Shown here piece after piece: positions 52,199-62,193 of a DNA stretch of 64,000 bases. The stretch's first letter is position 1. Every line of letters begins with the position of its first letter. The position numbers and the translations under genes are program-made. Source of the DNA: Mariniphaga anaerophila (GTDB taxonomy: Bacteria > Bacteroidota > Bacteroidia > Bacteroidales > Prolixibacteraceae); contig NZ_FQUM01000006.1 in NCBI RefSeq assembly GCF_900129025.1, positions 186,001 through 250,000 of the forward strand, read 5' to 3'. The notes beneath the pieces were generated by a model that was not told the origin of the DNA, searched no databases, and saw only the letters and a program-made list of their open reading frames with translations.

Positions 52199-53815
52199 TT
52201 AATCAGCTATTTCTGCTGCTCTGTAATAGAAATCAGATAAAAAGAAAACACCGCCTCTGCCAGGGATAGTTGAATTATTTAATAACTCACCCTCGAAATA
52301 AGAGGCTACCTTAAAGGCAACGGTAAAGGTTTTACAAGTTTTATATTCTGAAATGTTATAAGTACATTTTACCCATTTTCCATATACATTTCTTCCTGCA
52401 ACTTTTCTTCCTTCAGGGTCAGGCCCGGTATTATCACCCGGATATGGAGTGCCAATAAATGGCTCACCCCAGGGAGCTCCTGCAGGTTTTCCATTGCTGG
52501 AAACCCCCGCTCCAATCTGGCAAGCTATCTGCTCGTTAAGTTTCTTCCATGTTCCGTTTATCCAATTCCCATTCCCGTCCTGAATGTCTCCTCCTGTATA
52601 ATCGGTTGATATATATACTTCCAGATCATTCGGAGCCCTGCCATCTTCCATATATCTTAAAAAAGAAGCATTATAATAGTAATTAAAGGATAGATCGTAC
52701 CCATATTGAAAAGCTGACAGGTCTTGTGTACTGGTTACACACCACGACTGTGTTGGCTTCGTAACACCAGCACTATTGAATGTCTGCGTTTCCAAAACCG
52801 TTTGAGCGGTGTTTTTTTCCGGTCGTTGCGAGGGTGTTTCCAGGTATCTGCCATTGCTGTTATCAACCTCTCCCCAAATATCATCGCCATTACCGGGGAT
52901 GTCTACTTGCACCGAAAAACCATCTCCCCCGGAGGGTTTCGAGCCCGAAGTCTTTAATGTCGGGTAGAAAAAATTTATAGTATCTACCGGCATTTGTTCT
53001 GCCTGGTTGGTTACAATAGCGATTAAACTATTACTAAAGCTAACCAACTCTCCACTTATATTATTTACAACATTAATAACCGGGAACAAAGTGTCGTATC
53101 CTGAGTAAACATAATCAGGCGATAATGAAACGACTCCGGTTGAAGGGTTAATTACCAGTTCCTCTTTATTAGCTGCCAACTCAAAAGTTACATCTGCATT
53201 GGCAGAAGGCAGTAGAGGTACACTTGTTTTACTCTCTGTATTTCCATATACCAGGTTTTGATTTTTGGGAGAGTAAATGAGATAGCTGGCCAGCAAAGGC
53301 TCAATGTTTAAATGAAAAACATCATCAAAAGTTGTAGAGAAGACCTTTCCTTCATGTTGGGTAGTTGCCTTAACCGAAAAATAGTAATCACCGACGGTGA
53401 AGCTGTTACCATCTGCAATGGAAATAACGCCGTTGTTTGATGTATTTAATGCAGAAACAGACCGAAGAGTATCTCCATTTTCATCTACTTTATTGTTGTA
53501 TGAATTATCCAATCTCATAACAATAGTATCAAATTGGGCAATACTTACATATTGCATGTATGACTCATCGAGCAGTGTGCCATCATCTTTTCTTCCGGCC
53601 ACAATTTCGTACATGGGGGTTAATCCTCCGGTGTTAATCGAAGGAACTCCGGACGATATAGCTTTCCCTTCACGGGCATTTTTAATATCCATATACTTTA
53701 ACCCTGTTGGATTGCCAAATGAATCTAACGGCACATCATCCATAAATGTATTTTCTATACATGAATACAAAGCAAGGAGGGATATAAAGAGTAGTAACTT
53801 TAGAGTAGGTTTCAT
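52199..53815 (-). CDS. outer-membrane lipoprotein, candidate surface glycan-binding protein
   Basis: 538 aa. The signal peptide ends in the lipobox LLALYSCIEN (Cys about 19). The middle looks like Ig/cadherin-like beta repeats (for example NPSTGVVSLSPDYVYSGYD near 240-258), and the last 200 residues form a beta-rich domain with a DGRAPNDLEVYISTDYTGG segment and an ending on FFLSDFYY. I do not recognise a Pfam family. As the first gene of the operon, upstream of susC, and lipid-anchored, it is likely to bind the glycan at the cell surface in place of SusE/SusF. Unusual position: such proteins normally follow susD. Confidence 0.7.
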   Translation of the reverse strand: MKPTLKLLLFISLLALYSCIENTFMDDVPLDSFGNPTGLKYMDIKNAREGKAISSGVPSINTGGLTPMYEIVAGRKDDGTLLDESYMQYVSIAQFDTIVMRLDNSYNNKVDENGDTLRSVSALNTSNNGVISIADGNSFTVGDYYFSVKATTQHEGKVFSTTFDDVFHLNIEPLLASYLIYSPKNQNLVYGNTESKTSVPLLPSANADVTFELAANKEELVINPSTGVVSLSPDYVYSGYDTLFPVINVVNNISGELVSFSNSLIAIVTNQAEQMPVDTINFFYPTLKTSGSKPSGGDGFSVQVDIPGNGDDIWGEVDNSNGRYLETPSQRPEKNTAQTVLETQTFNSAGVTKPTQSWCVTSTQDLSAFQYGYDLSFNYYYNASFLRYMEDGRAPNDLEVYISTDYTGGDIQDGNGNWINGTWKKLNEQIACQIGAGVSSNGKPAGAPWGEPFIGTPYPGDNTGPDPEGRKVAGRNVYGKWVKCTYNISEYKTCKTFTVAFKVASYFEGELLNNSTIPGRGGVFFLSDFYYRAAEIAD

Positions 53816-53862
53816 TTACATAATCATTTTAATTGGTTGACTGATTTATTCACATCCTGAAA

Positions 53863-53870
53863 CAAATATA
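53863..53870 (-). promoter_or_regulatory. -7 element for the PUL2 operon
   Basis: Minus-strand TATATTTG (plus CAAATATA) matches TAnnTTTG exactly, 47 bp before the lipoprotein ATG. Activator sites for the divergent regulator should lie upstream, in 53871-54040; no repeat was resolved there. Confidence 0.45.
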
Positions 53871-54040
53871 GAAGCATATCTTCCAACAGAAAATGCAAAA
53901 TTCTCCCAAATATGTAGACTATTGTTCAGACGCCATATATACCTGATAATGAACACAAAATTTATTATCATTCAATAAATACCCAAACGATATTACCCAT
54001 TATTAAAACGTTAATACACCCACTTCGCACAATCTTTTCT

Positions 54041-54048
54041 TATTTTTG
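54041..54048 (+). promoter_or_regulatory. -7 element for the hybrid regulator gene
   Basis: TATTTTTG matches TAnnTTTG exactly, 50 bp before the ATG at 54099. -33 box unclear. Confidence 0.45.
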
Positions 54049-54098
54049 AAGCCTTTTAATACGGATTGAGAGTTTTTTTGTAAACAAATGTTAATCCA

Positions 54099-57000
54099 AT
54101 GAAGTGGTTGCCACATATTGTATTTCTGTTTTTAAGTGCTGCTATTTACGCACAAAACATCTCTTTTCAACACTTGGGGATCAATGAAGGATTATCTCAA
54201 AACTCTGTTTCGTCAATTGTGCAAGACAGCCTGGGACGTTTGTGGATTGGTACGAGAGATGGGCTAAATATATTTGACGGCACAACTGTTGAAAGTTTGA
54301 GACCTATACGTGGCGACTCAACCTCATTATTGGGGCATTTTGTAACAGATATAGTTAAAGATGGGGCTTCCTTGTGGGTTGTCACAAAAAACGGACTGTC
54401 TCACCTCAATATAAAAACATTAAAATTCACGCAGTACCCAATAACTGATTGCGAAACTGTGCTCCCGTACCGGGGAGAAATTTTAGTTGGCACAAAAAGC
54501 GGGTTATACAAGTTAAATACGTGTACAAAACAATTAAGTCCGTATTCCCAAATATTGAATGGGAAGTTTAATTTACAGCATCTGTATACAGACCAATCCG
54601 GACTTTTATGGATAGGAACTGTTCAGGGCGCATACCTGTACTCTCCGCATCAAAATAAAGCCACCAGAGTTTTAGGCAAAAACACAAAATACTTATTTAG
54701 TGATTCACAAAAACGCACCTGGGCTGGCACTTATAACGACGGTATCTATTTACTTGATAACAAACAACAAATCATTAAACACTTCACCCATAAAAAAGAA
54801 GAACCTTCGTCAATTATAAACAATATAATTCGCGACATAAACGAAGACACTAATGGAAATATATGGGTAGGAACTCTCGAAGGGCTAAGCATTATCGACG
54901 GGGGTAACTACAGCGTCACTAACTACAGCCACAAAAACAACGACCCTTCATCTTTGTCACACAATAGTATTTTATGTATTCTCCGCGACAACCAGGGAAG
55001 TATGTGGCTGGGGACCTATTTTGGAGGGATAAACTACTACAACCCGAGCTTCGCTATATACAATAAGTACACAAGCAAATTAAACATAAATTCTGAGTCA
55101 AATATTGGATTTAACATCATCGGAGAAATGCTCGAAGACGACGATAACAACCTTTGGATTGCGTCGGAAGGCAACGGTGTTGATTGCTACAGCAGAGAGC
55201 ATAAAACATTCACTCACTACCCTTTGAGCATAAAACCGCTGGCACAAATACCCACAAATGTTAAAGCACTGACGTTTTTGGACAAGACTCATCTGATGAT
55301 AGGAACACACCTGGGTGGATTGATTGTTCTAAATACTAAAACCGGATCGTTTAAGACATACCTACCCGATAATGAAAACGAGTACTCCATTTCCGGAAAT
55401 ATCATTGAAGATATTATCCCTTTCGGAGATGTGTTTCTTTTAGGCACCAATAAAGGCGTTGAAACTTTTGACCCCAAAACGGAAAAATTCAGCCACCTGA
55501 TTATTGACGCTGCGACCAGCCAACCTTTTACCAAACGAATTACTTGCCTGTATGAAGACAGTTATGGTGTGCTATGGATCGGAACATTAGAACAGGGATT
55601 GTATGCCTACCACAAAGAAAAAAAGAAGCTAAAAGCCTACAAATCATCGTCTACCGATTTATCAACTATCAGCTCAAACAACATATCGTGCGTTTATGAA
55701 GATCACTATTTCAGATTATGGTTTGGAACGCATGGAGGAGGCCTTAATTTGTACAATAAAGAGCAGGATTCGTTTAGCGCTTTAAACGTGAGCAACTCAA
55801 ATATTCCCAGCGACTTTATTCAGGGAATTAAAAAGTCAAAGCAAGGAAACATCTGGGTTGCAACCACTAAAGGGCTTTCCATATTGGAAGTAGACAACCG
55901 CCATTTTATTAACTACTCAACACAAAATGGATTCCCTTTAGGTGAACTTAATCATAGAGCACTCTATTTAACAAACGACGGAGAGGTATTTGCCGGTGGC
56001 ATTAATGGGCTTGTCTCCTTTAAAGAAGAAGCACTACTCAAACAATCAAATCATTTCAATACAATTTTTTCCTCGCTCAAAGTAAACGGAGAAAGAATCT
56101 CGCCCAATGACAGTTCGGATATCTTAAAAGAAGATTTACCATATACAAAAAGTATCAGACTAAAATCAAGTCAAAACTCTTTTACAATACAATACTCTGC
56201 CTGTAACTACATAAGTACCAGTAAAAGTAATTACAGATATAAACTTGAAAATCTTCATGACAATTGGATTAATGCCGGAAACAACACAACCCTTTCTTTT
56301 TCAAAACTACCGCCGGGAGAATATAATTTAAGAGTACAATCGATTGATAATGATGAAACCACTATTATCGATGACGATAATCTGAAGATAATTGTAGAAC
56401 CCCCAATATATTTAACCTGGTATGCTTTTCTTCTATATATAAGTGTTTCTGCTGGATTAGCCTGGGGATTAAACAAATTGTACAGGGCACGGTTAAAAAT
56501 AACCAGCCAACTAAAATCTGAGCTGCAGGAAAAGGAACAAATAAAAAAAATGAATAAAGCGAAACTCAATTTTTTTACGAATATATCGCACGAGTTCAGA
56601 ACTCCTTTAACCTTGATAAACGGCACGTTGGAAGCCATTCAGGAAAACAAAAACACCTCTCCGCAAAACCTAGAACTTGTTAACAAGACCCTGATTAACA
56701 CGAAGCGCCTCAATAATTTAATTGATGAACTGCTTGATTTCAGAAAGTTGGAATACGGGAAAAGTGTTCTGAAAGTATCTCAGGTTGAGATTAACGGATT
56801 TCTCGAAGAAATATTCAAGGTATTTAAAGACAATGCTCAGTTCAGAAATATATCGTATCAACTGAATCCACTATCGAGCAACAGTTCTATATGGATAGAT
56901 TCCAGGCAGATGGAGAAGGTATTTTTCAATATCATATCCAACGCTTTTAAATTTGTAACCGACAAATCAGGCAAAATAAAAATAGAAGCAGTCGAACATA

Positions 57001-58133
57001 AAAAACACGTTGACATATTAGTTAGTGATAACGGAACTGGTATTTCTTCTGAAGAGATTGACAACATATTTGACCCTTATTTTCAGGGCAAATATTCCAA
57101 TCCTCAAAAAAACAGAATTGGAAGCGGAATTGGCTTAGCATTCTCGAAAAGCATTATTGACGAACACAAAGGTAGAATTTCAGTAACAAGCTTATTAGGA
57201 GAAGGAACAACAGTAAAAATAAGCATTCTAAAAGGCAATTCTCACTTTAGCGAGAATGTACTTGTGGAGAACCCCGAAAACATTGTTTTTAGTAAAACCG
57301 GAAATCAAATTTCTTCTATTCCGAAGCACAAAGCAAAATTAACTCAGGCACCAGAAAATGCACATACTATTCTTATTGTAGAGGACAATAAAGATGTTCA
57401 GGATCTTTTGTATTACATGTTCTGCCCTGATTATAAAATTATTACAGCCGACAATGGAAAAGAAGGTCTGGACATAGCCATCGAAAAACAACCTGACTTA
57501 ATTATTTCGGATGTAATGATGCCGGTGATGTCGGGGACAGAAATGTGTAGTATTTTAAAGCGAAACATTGACACTTCACACATACCCATCGTTTTGCTGA
57601 CAGCGAAAGCTGCTCCCAAATATCACATAAAAGGGTTAGAGACCGGAGCCGATGACTATATTTCTAAACCCTACAACGGAAAAATTCTGAAAACTCGTAT
57701 TAAAAGTATTATTCATAACAGAATGCTTATTCAGCAGAAGTACAAATTTGGTTCTCATTTAAAAATCAGCGAAGTAACATCCTCTGTAATCGACCAGAAA
57801 CTGCTAACCAAGGTTGAAAGCATTATTACAAACCATATTGATGACCCGGAATTTAATGTTCAGGATTTTGCCGAGGAAATGAACCTTAGCCGGTCAAAAC
57901 TCTACCAGAAAATCAAAGGGTTAACCGGACAAACTCCAAACGATCTAATTCTTTCTATGCGTTTAAAAAAAGCTGCGGAGCTGCTTACAGAGCCTGCTAA
58001 TGATTTTACTGTAGCTGACGTCGCCTATAAGGTTGGGTACACTGATCCTCGGTATTTTAGCAAAAGTTTCAAATCACATTTTGGCGTTTCTCCTACTAAA
58101 TACGGGAAAAAGAACAGTGTAATAGCAGTCTGA
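54099..58133 (+). CDS. hybrid two-component system regulator (HTCS)
   Basis: 1344 aa single-chain sensor-regulator. Signal peptide/first membrane part 1-19; periplasmic Reg_prop beta-propeller repeats (about 25-670, LWIGT-type motifs repeated) and Y_Y_Y domain (about 690-755); transmembrane helix about 770-790; HisKA with His831 in ISHEFRTPL; HATPase (about 935-1045); receiver with Asp1138 in IISDVMMPV; C-terminal AraC-type HTH (about 1250-1340). Binds an oligosaccharide in the periplasm and activates the adjacent susCD operon. Divergent from PUL2, 283 bp apart. Confidence 0.95.
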   Translation: MKWLPHIVFLFLSAAIYAQNISFQHLGINEGLSQNSVSSIVQDSLGRLWIGTRDGLNIFDGTTVESLRPIRGDSTSLLGHFVTDIVKDGASLWVVTKNGLSHLNIKTLKFTQYPITDCETVLPYRGEILVGTKSGLYKLNTCTKQLSPYSQILNGKFNLQHLYTDQSGLLWIGTVQGAYLYSPHQNKATRVLGKNTKYLFSDSQKRTWAGTYNDGIYLLDNKQQIIKHFTHKKEEPSSIINNIIRDINEDTNGNIWVGTLEGLSIIDGGNYSVTNYSHKNNDPSSLSHNSILCILRDNQGSMWLGTYFGGINYYNPSFAIYNKYTSKLNINSESNIGFNIIGEMLEDDDNNLWIASEGNGVDCYSREHKTFTHYPLSIKPLAQIPTNVKALTFLDKTHLMIGTHLGGLIVLNTKTGSFKTYLPDNENEYSISGNIIEDIIPFGDVFLLGTNKGVETFDPKTEKFSHLIIDAATSQPFTKRITCLYEDSYGVLWIGTLEQGLYAYHKEKKKLKAYKSSSTDLSTISSNNISCVYEDHYFRLWFGTHGGGLNLYNKEQDSFSALNVSNSNIPSDFIQGIKKSKQGNIWVATTKGLSILEVDNRHFINYSTQNGFPLGELNHRALYLTNDGEVFAGGINGLVSFKEEALLKQSNHFNTIFSSLKVNGERISPNDSSDILKEDLPYTKSIRLKSSQNSFTIQYSACNYISTSKSNYRYKLENLHDNWINAGNNTTLSFSKLPPGEYNLRVQSIDNDETTIIDDDNLKIIVEPPIYLTWYAFLLYISVSAGLAWGLNKLYRARLKITSQLKSELQEKEQIKKMNKAKLNFFTNISHEFRTPLTLINGTLEAIQENKNTSPQNLELVNKTLINTKRLNNLIDELLDFRKLEYGKSVLKVSQVEINGFLEEIFKVFKDNAQFRNISYQLNPLSSNSSIWIDSRQMEKVFFNIISNAFKFVTDKSGKIKIEAVEHKKHVDILVSDNGTGISSEEIDNIFDPYFQGKYSNPQKNRIGSGIGLAFSKSIIDEHKGRISVTSLLGEGTTVKISILKGNSHFSENVLVENPENIVFSKTGNQISSIPKHKAKLTQAPENAHTILIVEDNKDVQDLLYYMFCPDYKIITADNGKEGLDIAIEKQPDLIISDVMMPVMSGTEMCSILKRNIDTSHIPIVLLTAKAAPKYHIKGLETGADDYISKPYNGKILKTRIKSIIHNRMLIQQKYKFGSHLKISEVTSSVIDQKLLTKVESIITNHIDDPEFNVQDFAEEMNLSRSKLYQKIKGLTGQTPNDLILSMRLKKAAELLTEPANDFTVADVAYKVGYTDPRYFSKSFKSHFGVSPTKYGKKNSVIAV

Positions 58134-58177
58134 TGTCTGGCGAATTCTTTAACCAATAGTTATTTCCGGTATCCACC

Positions 58178-58729
58178 TCACGCTTTAAACGCGTCTTTTA
58201 TCTGGTCAATAACGTTTTCGTTTTCATCCTTCCCGTTTTCGGAATTGTCCCAGTTTCTGATGAATGGGAAAATAGCCGGAGCCAGTTTCCGAACGGGTTC
58301 ATAAAGCTTTGATTCAGCTTTCGCTTCATTTGAAATAATTTTTACATCTTCATCAATTTTGTCGAAAACCAGCAAAACTATACTTAGCACAAGTGCCGAT
58401 CTGAGAATGCCGAATACCAGTCCTGCCAACTTATTCAACACGCCAAGCATGGCAACTTCAATAAGCTTGTTTACTGAACTCCCCACAACGTGTACCAGAA
58501 TTACAATGACAACAAACGTTACCACAAAAGAAATGATGTTTAAATAGTCGGTTTCGAGGTTGAAATGTTCAGTCAGAAAATCAGAAGTTATGTACGAAAA
58601 TTCAATGGCTCCCCAAATGCCCAGAATTAATGCCGCCAGCGATGCCAGCTCTGAAACCAGCCCCTTTCTGAATCCGCCAATGGCAGCAACCAGCAGTACT
58701 ATACCCAGAATAATATCGATGTAATTCAT
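58178..58729 (-). CDS. CvpA-family membrane protein
   Basis: 183 aa with about four transmembrane helices (5-22, 26-46, 62-84, 100-122) and a charged cytoplasmic tail. The N-terminus YIDIILGIVLLVAAIGGFRKG is the CvpA start (shortened: IGGFRKGLVSEL). In E. coli CvpA is needed for colicin V production and lies beside purF; here the neighbours differ, so the role is likely general membrane/envelope maintenance. Convergent with the HTCS gene; divergent from rfaE2. Confidence 0.88.
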   Translation of the reverse strand: MNYIDIILGIVLLVAAIGGFRKGLVSELASLAALILGIWGAIEFSYITSDFLTEHFNLETDYLNIISFVVTFVVIVILVHVVGSSVNKLIEVAMLGVLNKLAGLVFGILRSALVLSIVLLVFDKIDEDVKIISNEAKAESKLYEPVRKLAPAIFPFIRNWDNSENGKDENENVIDQIKDAFKA

Positions 58730-58783
58730 TTTTCAGTTTTCTTTTGGAACAGGTAAAAGTAGGAATAATTTCTAAAATTGCAT

Positions 58784-58812
58784 TTTGAAACCACTCAGGT
58801 TTATTACTTTTG
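58784..58812 (+). promoter_or_regulatory. promoter of rfaE2-radA
   Basis: TTTG (58784-58787), 17-bp spacer, TACTTTTG (58805-58812), exact match to both boxes; start near 58819, 15-nt leader to the ATG at 58834. Confidence 0.7.
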
Positions 58813-58833
58813 GGGCAAAGTTGCAAAAGGACT

Positions 58834-59325
58834 ATGAAGTTTGATATCCAGACAAAAATATTCACTGATTTTGAGTCGTTTGAACCAACCCTGAAAAAAT
58901 GGAGAGCGCAGGGAGACTCCGTTGTTTTTACAAACGGATGTTTTGATATTATCCATCACGGGCATGTAGATTCGTTACTAAAATCTTCTGCACTGGGAAC
59001 CCATTTAATTGTAGGGCTGAATTCAGATGAGTCGGTAACACTGCTGAAAGGACGCGGCAGACCGGTTTTGAATGTTGATGCGCGCGCCAGTCTGTTGGCG
59101 GCTTTTGTGTTTGTGGATGCAGTAATTATTTTTCCTGAAGAAACCCCTGCCCGGCTAATAAAGCAAATTGTGCCGGACGTTCTGGTAAAAGGAAAAGAAT
59201 ACGAGTTGCACGAAATTGCCGGTCACGAAACGGTTTTGCAGAATAACGGGAAAGTAGAACGGTTGGATCTGGTTTCCGGAATTTCCACCTCAGAATTGAT
59301 TGCACGAATTAAAAACCTCGATTAA
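58834..59325 (+). CDS. rfaE2: D-glycero-beta-D-manno-heptose 1-phosphate adenylyltransferase (RfaE2 domain)
   Basis: 163 aa nucleotidyltransferase with the T/HxGH-type motif in FTNGCFDIIHHGHVDSL (about 31-47, motif HHGH) and the substrate loop KGKEYELHEIAGHE. Makes ADP-heptose from heptose 1-phosphate for lipopolysaccharide. It is the stand-alone equivalent of the C-terminal half of E. coli HldE, so a separate kinase is expected elsewhere. The ATG at 58834 is preferred to 58810, which lies in the promoter. Stop overlaps the radA ATG by one base (TAATG). Confidence 0.9.
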   Translation: MKFDIQTKIFTDFESFEPTLKKWRAQGDSVVFTNGCFDIIHHGHVDSLLKSSALGTHLIVGLNSDESVTLLKGRGRPVLNVDARASLLAAFVFVDAVIIFPEETPARLIKQIVPDVLVKGKEYELHEIAGHETVLQNNGKVERLDLVSGISTSELIARIKNLD

Positions 59326-60683
59326 TGGCTCAGACAAAAACGGTTTACATTTGCCAGGACTGCGGCGCCCAGTCGCCAAAATGGATGGGAAAATGCCCTT
59401 CGTGTGGTGGATGGAATACGTTTGTCGAAGAAATTGTTGAGAAAAAGAAACCGGGGGCAGCCGCAGTAAATGCTGCAATTGGCAGTCAGCCGCTCACCCT
59501 GGAGCAGGTAACCACCGAAAAAATGGAACGCATTAAGGTCGGAATTACCGAGTTCGACCGCGTGCTGGGGGGCGGAATTGTTCCCGGCTCCATTGTGCTG
59601 CTGGGAGGTGAGCCGGGCATCGGAAAATCTACGTTGGTACTGCAAATGGCGTTGGGAATGACCCACAAAAAAATTCTGTATGTTTCCGGAGAAGAGAGCT
59701 TGCAACAGATTAAATTGCGGGCAGGCCGACTGGGAATGTACGGCAGCAATTGCCTGTTTTTAAGCGAAACTTCGCTTGGGAATGTGCTTGCGCAATCTGG
59801 GCAGGTAAAACCGGAACTGCTCATTATCGATTCCATCCAGACTCTCGCTTCAGAAAATTTAGAATCTTCGCCGGGTTCGGTAACACAGGTGCGCGAGTGC
59901 ACTTCGGCTATTCTGAAGTACGCCAAACAAAATCATGTTGCTGTAATTTTAATCGGCCATATTAATAAAGAAGGAAGCCTTGCAGGGCCAAAAGTGTTGG
60001 AACACATTGTGGATTCAGTGTTGCAGTTTGAAGGCGATACCAACTATTTATATCGAATACTTCGTGCCAGCAAAAACCGCTTTGGCTCTACCAACGAGCT
60101 GGGCATTTTTGAAATGCGGGGCGATGGATTGCGGGAAATCCTGAATCCGTCTGAACAGCTTATTTCCAAAATAAGCGACGATGTAAGTGGCACTGCAGTG
60201 GCTGCCACCATCGAAGGAATCCGCCCGTTTCTTATAGAAATTCAGGCGCTGGTTAGTTCGGCTGCCTATGGAACGCCACAACGCTCTTCCACCGGGTTCG
60301 ATTTACGCCGGCTGAACATGTTGCTGGCGGTACTCGAAAAAAGGGCCGGTTTTAAACTGCTTGCAAAAGATGTCTTTCTGAATATCGCCGGCGGGTTGCG
60401 AATAAATGACCCGGCCACCGACCTGGCCGTAATCTGTTCCATTCTTTCGTCGAACATCGATATTGCCATTGACCACCAGCTTTGCTTTACCGGAGAAGTT
60501 GGGCTTACCGGTGAAATTCGCGGAGTGAGCCGCATCGAACAACGCATTGCCGAAGCTGCAAAACTGGGATTTCAACGAATTTTTATTCCTGCGCTGAATA
60601 AAGGTTTTGACGGATCCAAGTTCTCCATCGAAATAGAAAGAGTATCTCGCGTAGAAGAAGTTTTCAGAAAAATATTCGGGTAA
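59325..60683 (+). CDS. radA: DNA repair protein RadA (Sms)
   Basis: 452 aa. Zinc finger CQDCGAQSPKWMGKCPSCGGW at about 10-29 (Cys pairs CQDC and CPSC), Walker A GEPGIGKST (about 90-98), the RadA signature KNRFGSTNELG (about 250) and a C-terminal Lon-protease-like domain with TGEVGLTGEIRGV. RadA branch-migrates recombination intermediates with RecA. Co-transcribed with rfaE2 (1-bp overlap) and the nitroreductase gene 1 bp after its stop. Confidence 0.96.
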   Translation: MAQTKTVYICQDCGAQSPKWMGKCPSCGGWNTFVEEIVEKKKPGAAAVNAAIGSQPLTLEQVTTEKMERIKVGITEFDRVLGGGIVPGSIVLLGGEPGIGKSTLVLQMALGMTHKKILYVSGEESLQQIKLRAGRLGMYGSNCLFLSETSLGNVLAQSGQVKPELLIIDSIQTLASENLESSPGSVTQVRECTSAILKYAKQNHVAVILIGHINKEGSLAGPKVLEHIVDSVLQFEGDTNYLYRILRASKNRFGSTNELGIFEMRGDGLREILNPSEQLISKISDDVSGTAVAATIEGIRPFLIEIQALVSSAAYGTPQRSSTGFDLRRLNMLLAVLEKRAGFKLLAKDVFLNIAGGLRINDPATDLAVICSILSSNIDIAIDHQLCFTGEVGLTGEIRGVSRIEQRIAEAAKLGFQRIFIPALNKGFDGSKFSIEIERVSRVEEVFRKIFG

Positions 60684-60684
60684 A

Positions 60685-61236
60685 ATGATATCGTTTGAAG
60701 CATTAATCCACAGCCGCCAGAGTGTTCGAAAATACCAGAACAAACCGGTTGAGCGCGAAAAGATCGAAAAACTCATCGAAGCAGTGCATCTGGCGCCATC
60801 GGCCTGCAACTCACAACCCTGGAAATTAATAGTTGTTGATAACCCTGAACTGAAAAACGAAGTGGCTCAGGCGACTTTCAGTAAAACAATATCATTCAAT
60901 AAATTTGCGCAGGAAGCCCCGGTAATAGCTGTCTTGATAATTGAAAAAGCAAAACTGATTGCACAAATAGGCGGGCTGGTAAAAAATCAGGAATACGTTC
61001 AGTATGATATCGGAATTGCAGCAGCTCATTTCTGTTTGCAGGCAGCCGAGCTGCAATTGGGAACCTGCATCATCGGGTGGTTTAACGGGAAGAAGATAAA
61101 GAAACTGCTGAATGTTCCCAAAAGCAAAAAAATAGGGTTGGTAATAACTTTAGGCTATCCGCCGGATGATTACAAACAGCGCAAAAAAATCCGCAAACCT
61201 GTTCAGGAGATCTGCGGATTCAATTCGTACTCATAA
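60685..61236 (+). CDS. nitroreductase-family FMN protein
   Basis: 183 aa. FMN-binding RQSVRKYQNKP at about 10-20, PSACNSQPW at 37-45 and the GTCIIGWFNGKKIKKLL segment near 128 place it in the nitroreductase fold. It lacks a ferredoxin domain. The natural substrate is unknown. Starts one base after the radA stop, so it is in the rfaE2-radA operon. Confidence 0.88.
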   Translation: MISFEALIHSRQSVRKYQNKPVEREKIEKLIEAVHLAPSACNSQPWKLIVVDNPELKNEVAQATFSKTISFNKFAQEAPVIAVLIIEKAKLIAQIGGLVKNQEYVQYDIGIAAAHFCLQAAELQLGTCIIGWFNGKKIKKLLNVPKSKKIGLVITLGYPPDDYKQRKKIRKPVQEICGFNSYS

Positions 61237-61241
61237 TAATT

Positions 61242-62159
61242 TTATGCCAGGAATTGTTTAATGTAATTCCGGCTGGTTAAAATGGCCGATTCAATATCTT
61301 TTTCCGAGCCTTCGTAAGCTTTGTCTTCTACTTCAATGCAAACGGGGCCGCGGTATTTAACCGAAGTAAGTGCAGAGAAAAATCCTCTCCAGTTAACATC
61401 GCCCAACCCGGGAATTTTCGGGGAATGGTAATCCAGCGGATAGCCCATAATTCCTACTTCATTTAATTTCTCCGGATAAACTTTAACATCTTTCAGGTGA
61501 ATGTGGAACAGCTTTTCATGAAAATCGTAAATGGGTTTTACCTCGTCCATTTGCATCCAAACCAGGTGCGAAGGATCGTAGTTTAGCCCAAATGCCGGAC
61601 TTGGAATAATCTCGAACATTTTTTCCCAGATGGCGGGAGTAGTAGCCAGGTTTTTACCGCCGGGCCACTCGTCGCGGGTAAACAACATCGGGCAGTTTTC
61701 AATCCCTACTTTTATGTTGTTTTCTTCAGCCACTTTTATGATTCCCGGCCAGACTTCTGCAAACTTTTTCAGGTTGTCTTCAACGCTTTTTGCCGGGTCG
61801 CGTCCTACAAAAGTATTTACTACTCCAACCCCCAGCCGGGCGGCGGTACGAATAATTTTTTTGATGTGCTCAATGTAAACTTCCGCCTGTTTTTCGTCGG
61901 GATCAAGCGGATTAGGATAATAACCCAGTCCGGAGATGTACACATTGTTCAGCCCGAGTATATTTCGGATACTTGCCACATCTTCATCGCCGGTTTCATC
62001 AACATTAATGTGGGTTACTCCTGCATACCGGCGTTCTGCCTTACCCACCGGCCAACACATAATTTCCACACACTTAAACTGGTTTTTCGAGGCGAATTCT
62101 ATCACCTCTTCAAAATTTTTCTCGGCCAGAATGGCGCTCACAAATCCTAAGTCTAACAT
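61242..62159 (-). CDS. sugar phosphate isomerase/epimerase-type TIM-barrel protein
   Basis: 305 aa AP-endonuclease-2 fold. The metal-binding set of this superfamily is visible: Glu in VGIENCPMLF, Asp and His in NYDPSHLVW, His in LFHIHLKDVKV, Glu in CIEVEDKAYEG. It may be an epimerase or dehydratase for free sugars or inositol derivatives, but it is not next to a pathway that would decide. Single gene; convergent with the nitroreductase gene. Confidence 0.88.
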   Translation of the reverse strand: MLDLGFVSAILAEKNFEEVIEFASKNQFKCVEIMCWPVGKAERRYAGVTHINVDETGDEDVASIRNILGLNNVYISGLGYYPNPLDPDEKQAEVYIEHIKKIIRTAARLGVGVVNTFVGRDPAKSVEDNLKKFAEVWPGIIKVAEENNIKVGIENCPMLFTRDEWPGGKNLATTPAIWEKMFEIIPSPAFGLNYDPSHLVWMQMDEVKPIYDFHEKLFHIHLKDVKVYPEKLNEVGIMGYPLDYHSPKIPGLGDVNWRGFFSALTSVKYRGPVCIEVEDKAYEGSEKDIESAILTSRNYIKQFLA

Positions 62160-62193
62160 AGTATTATGGTTTGAAATTGTTTTTGGCTACTTA

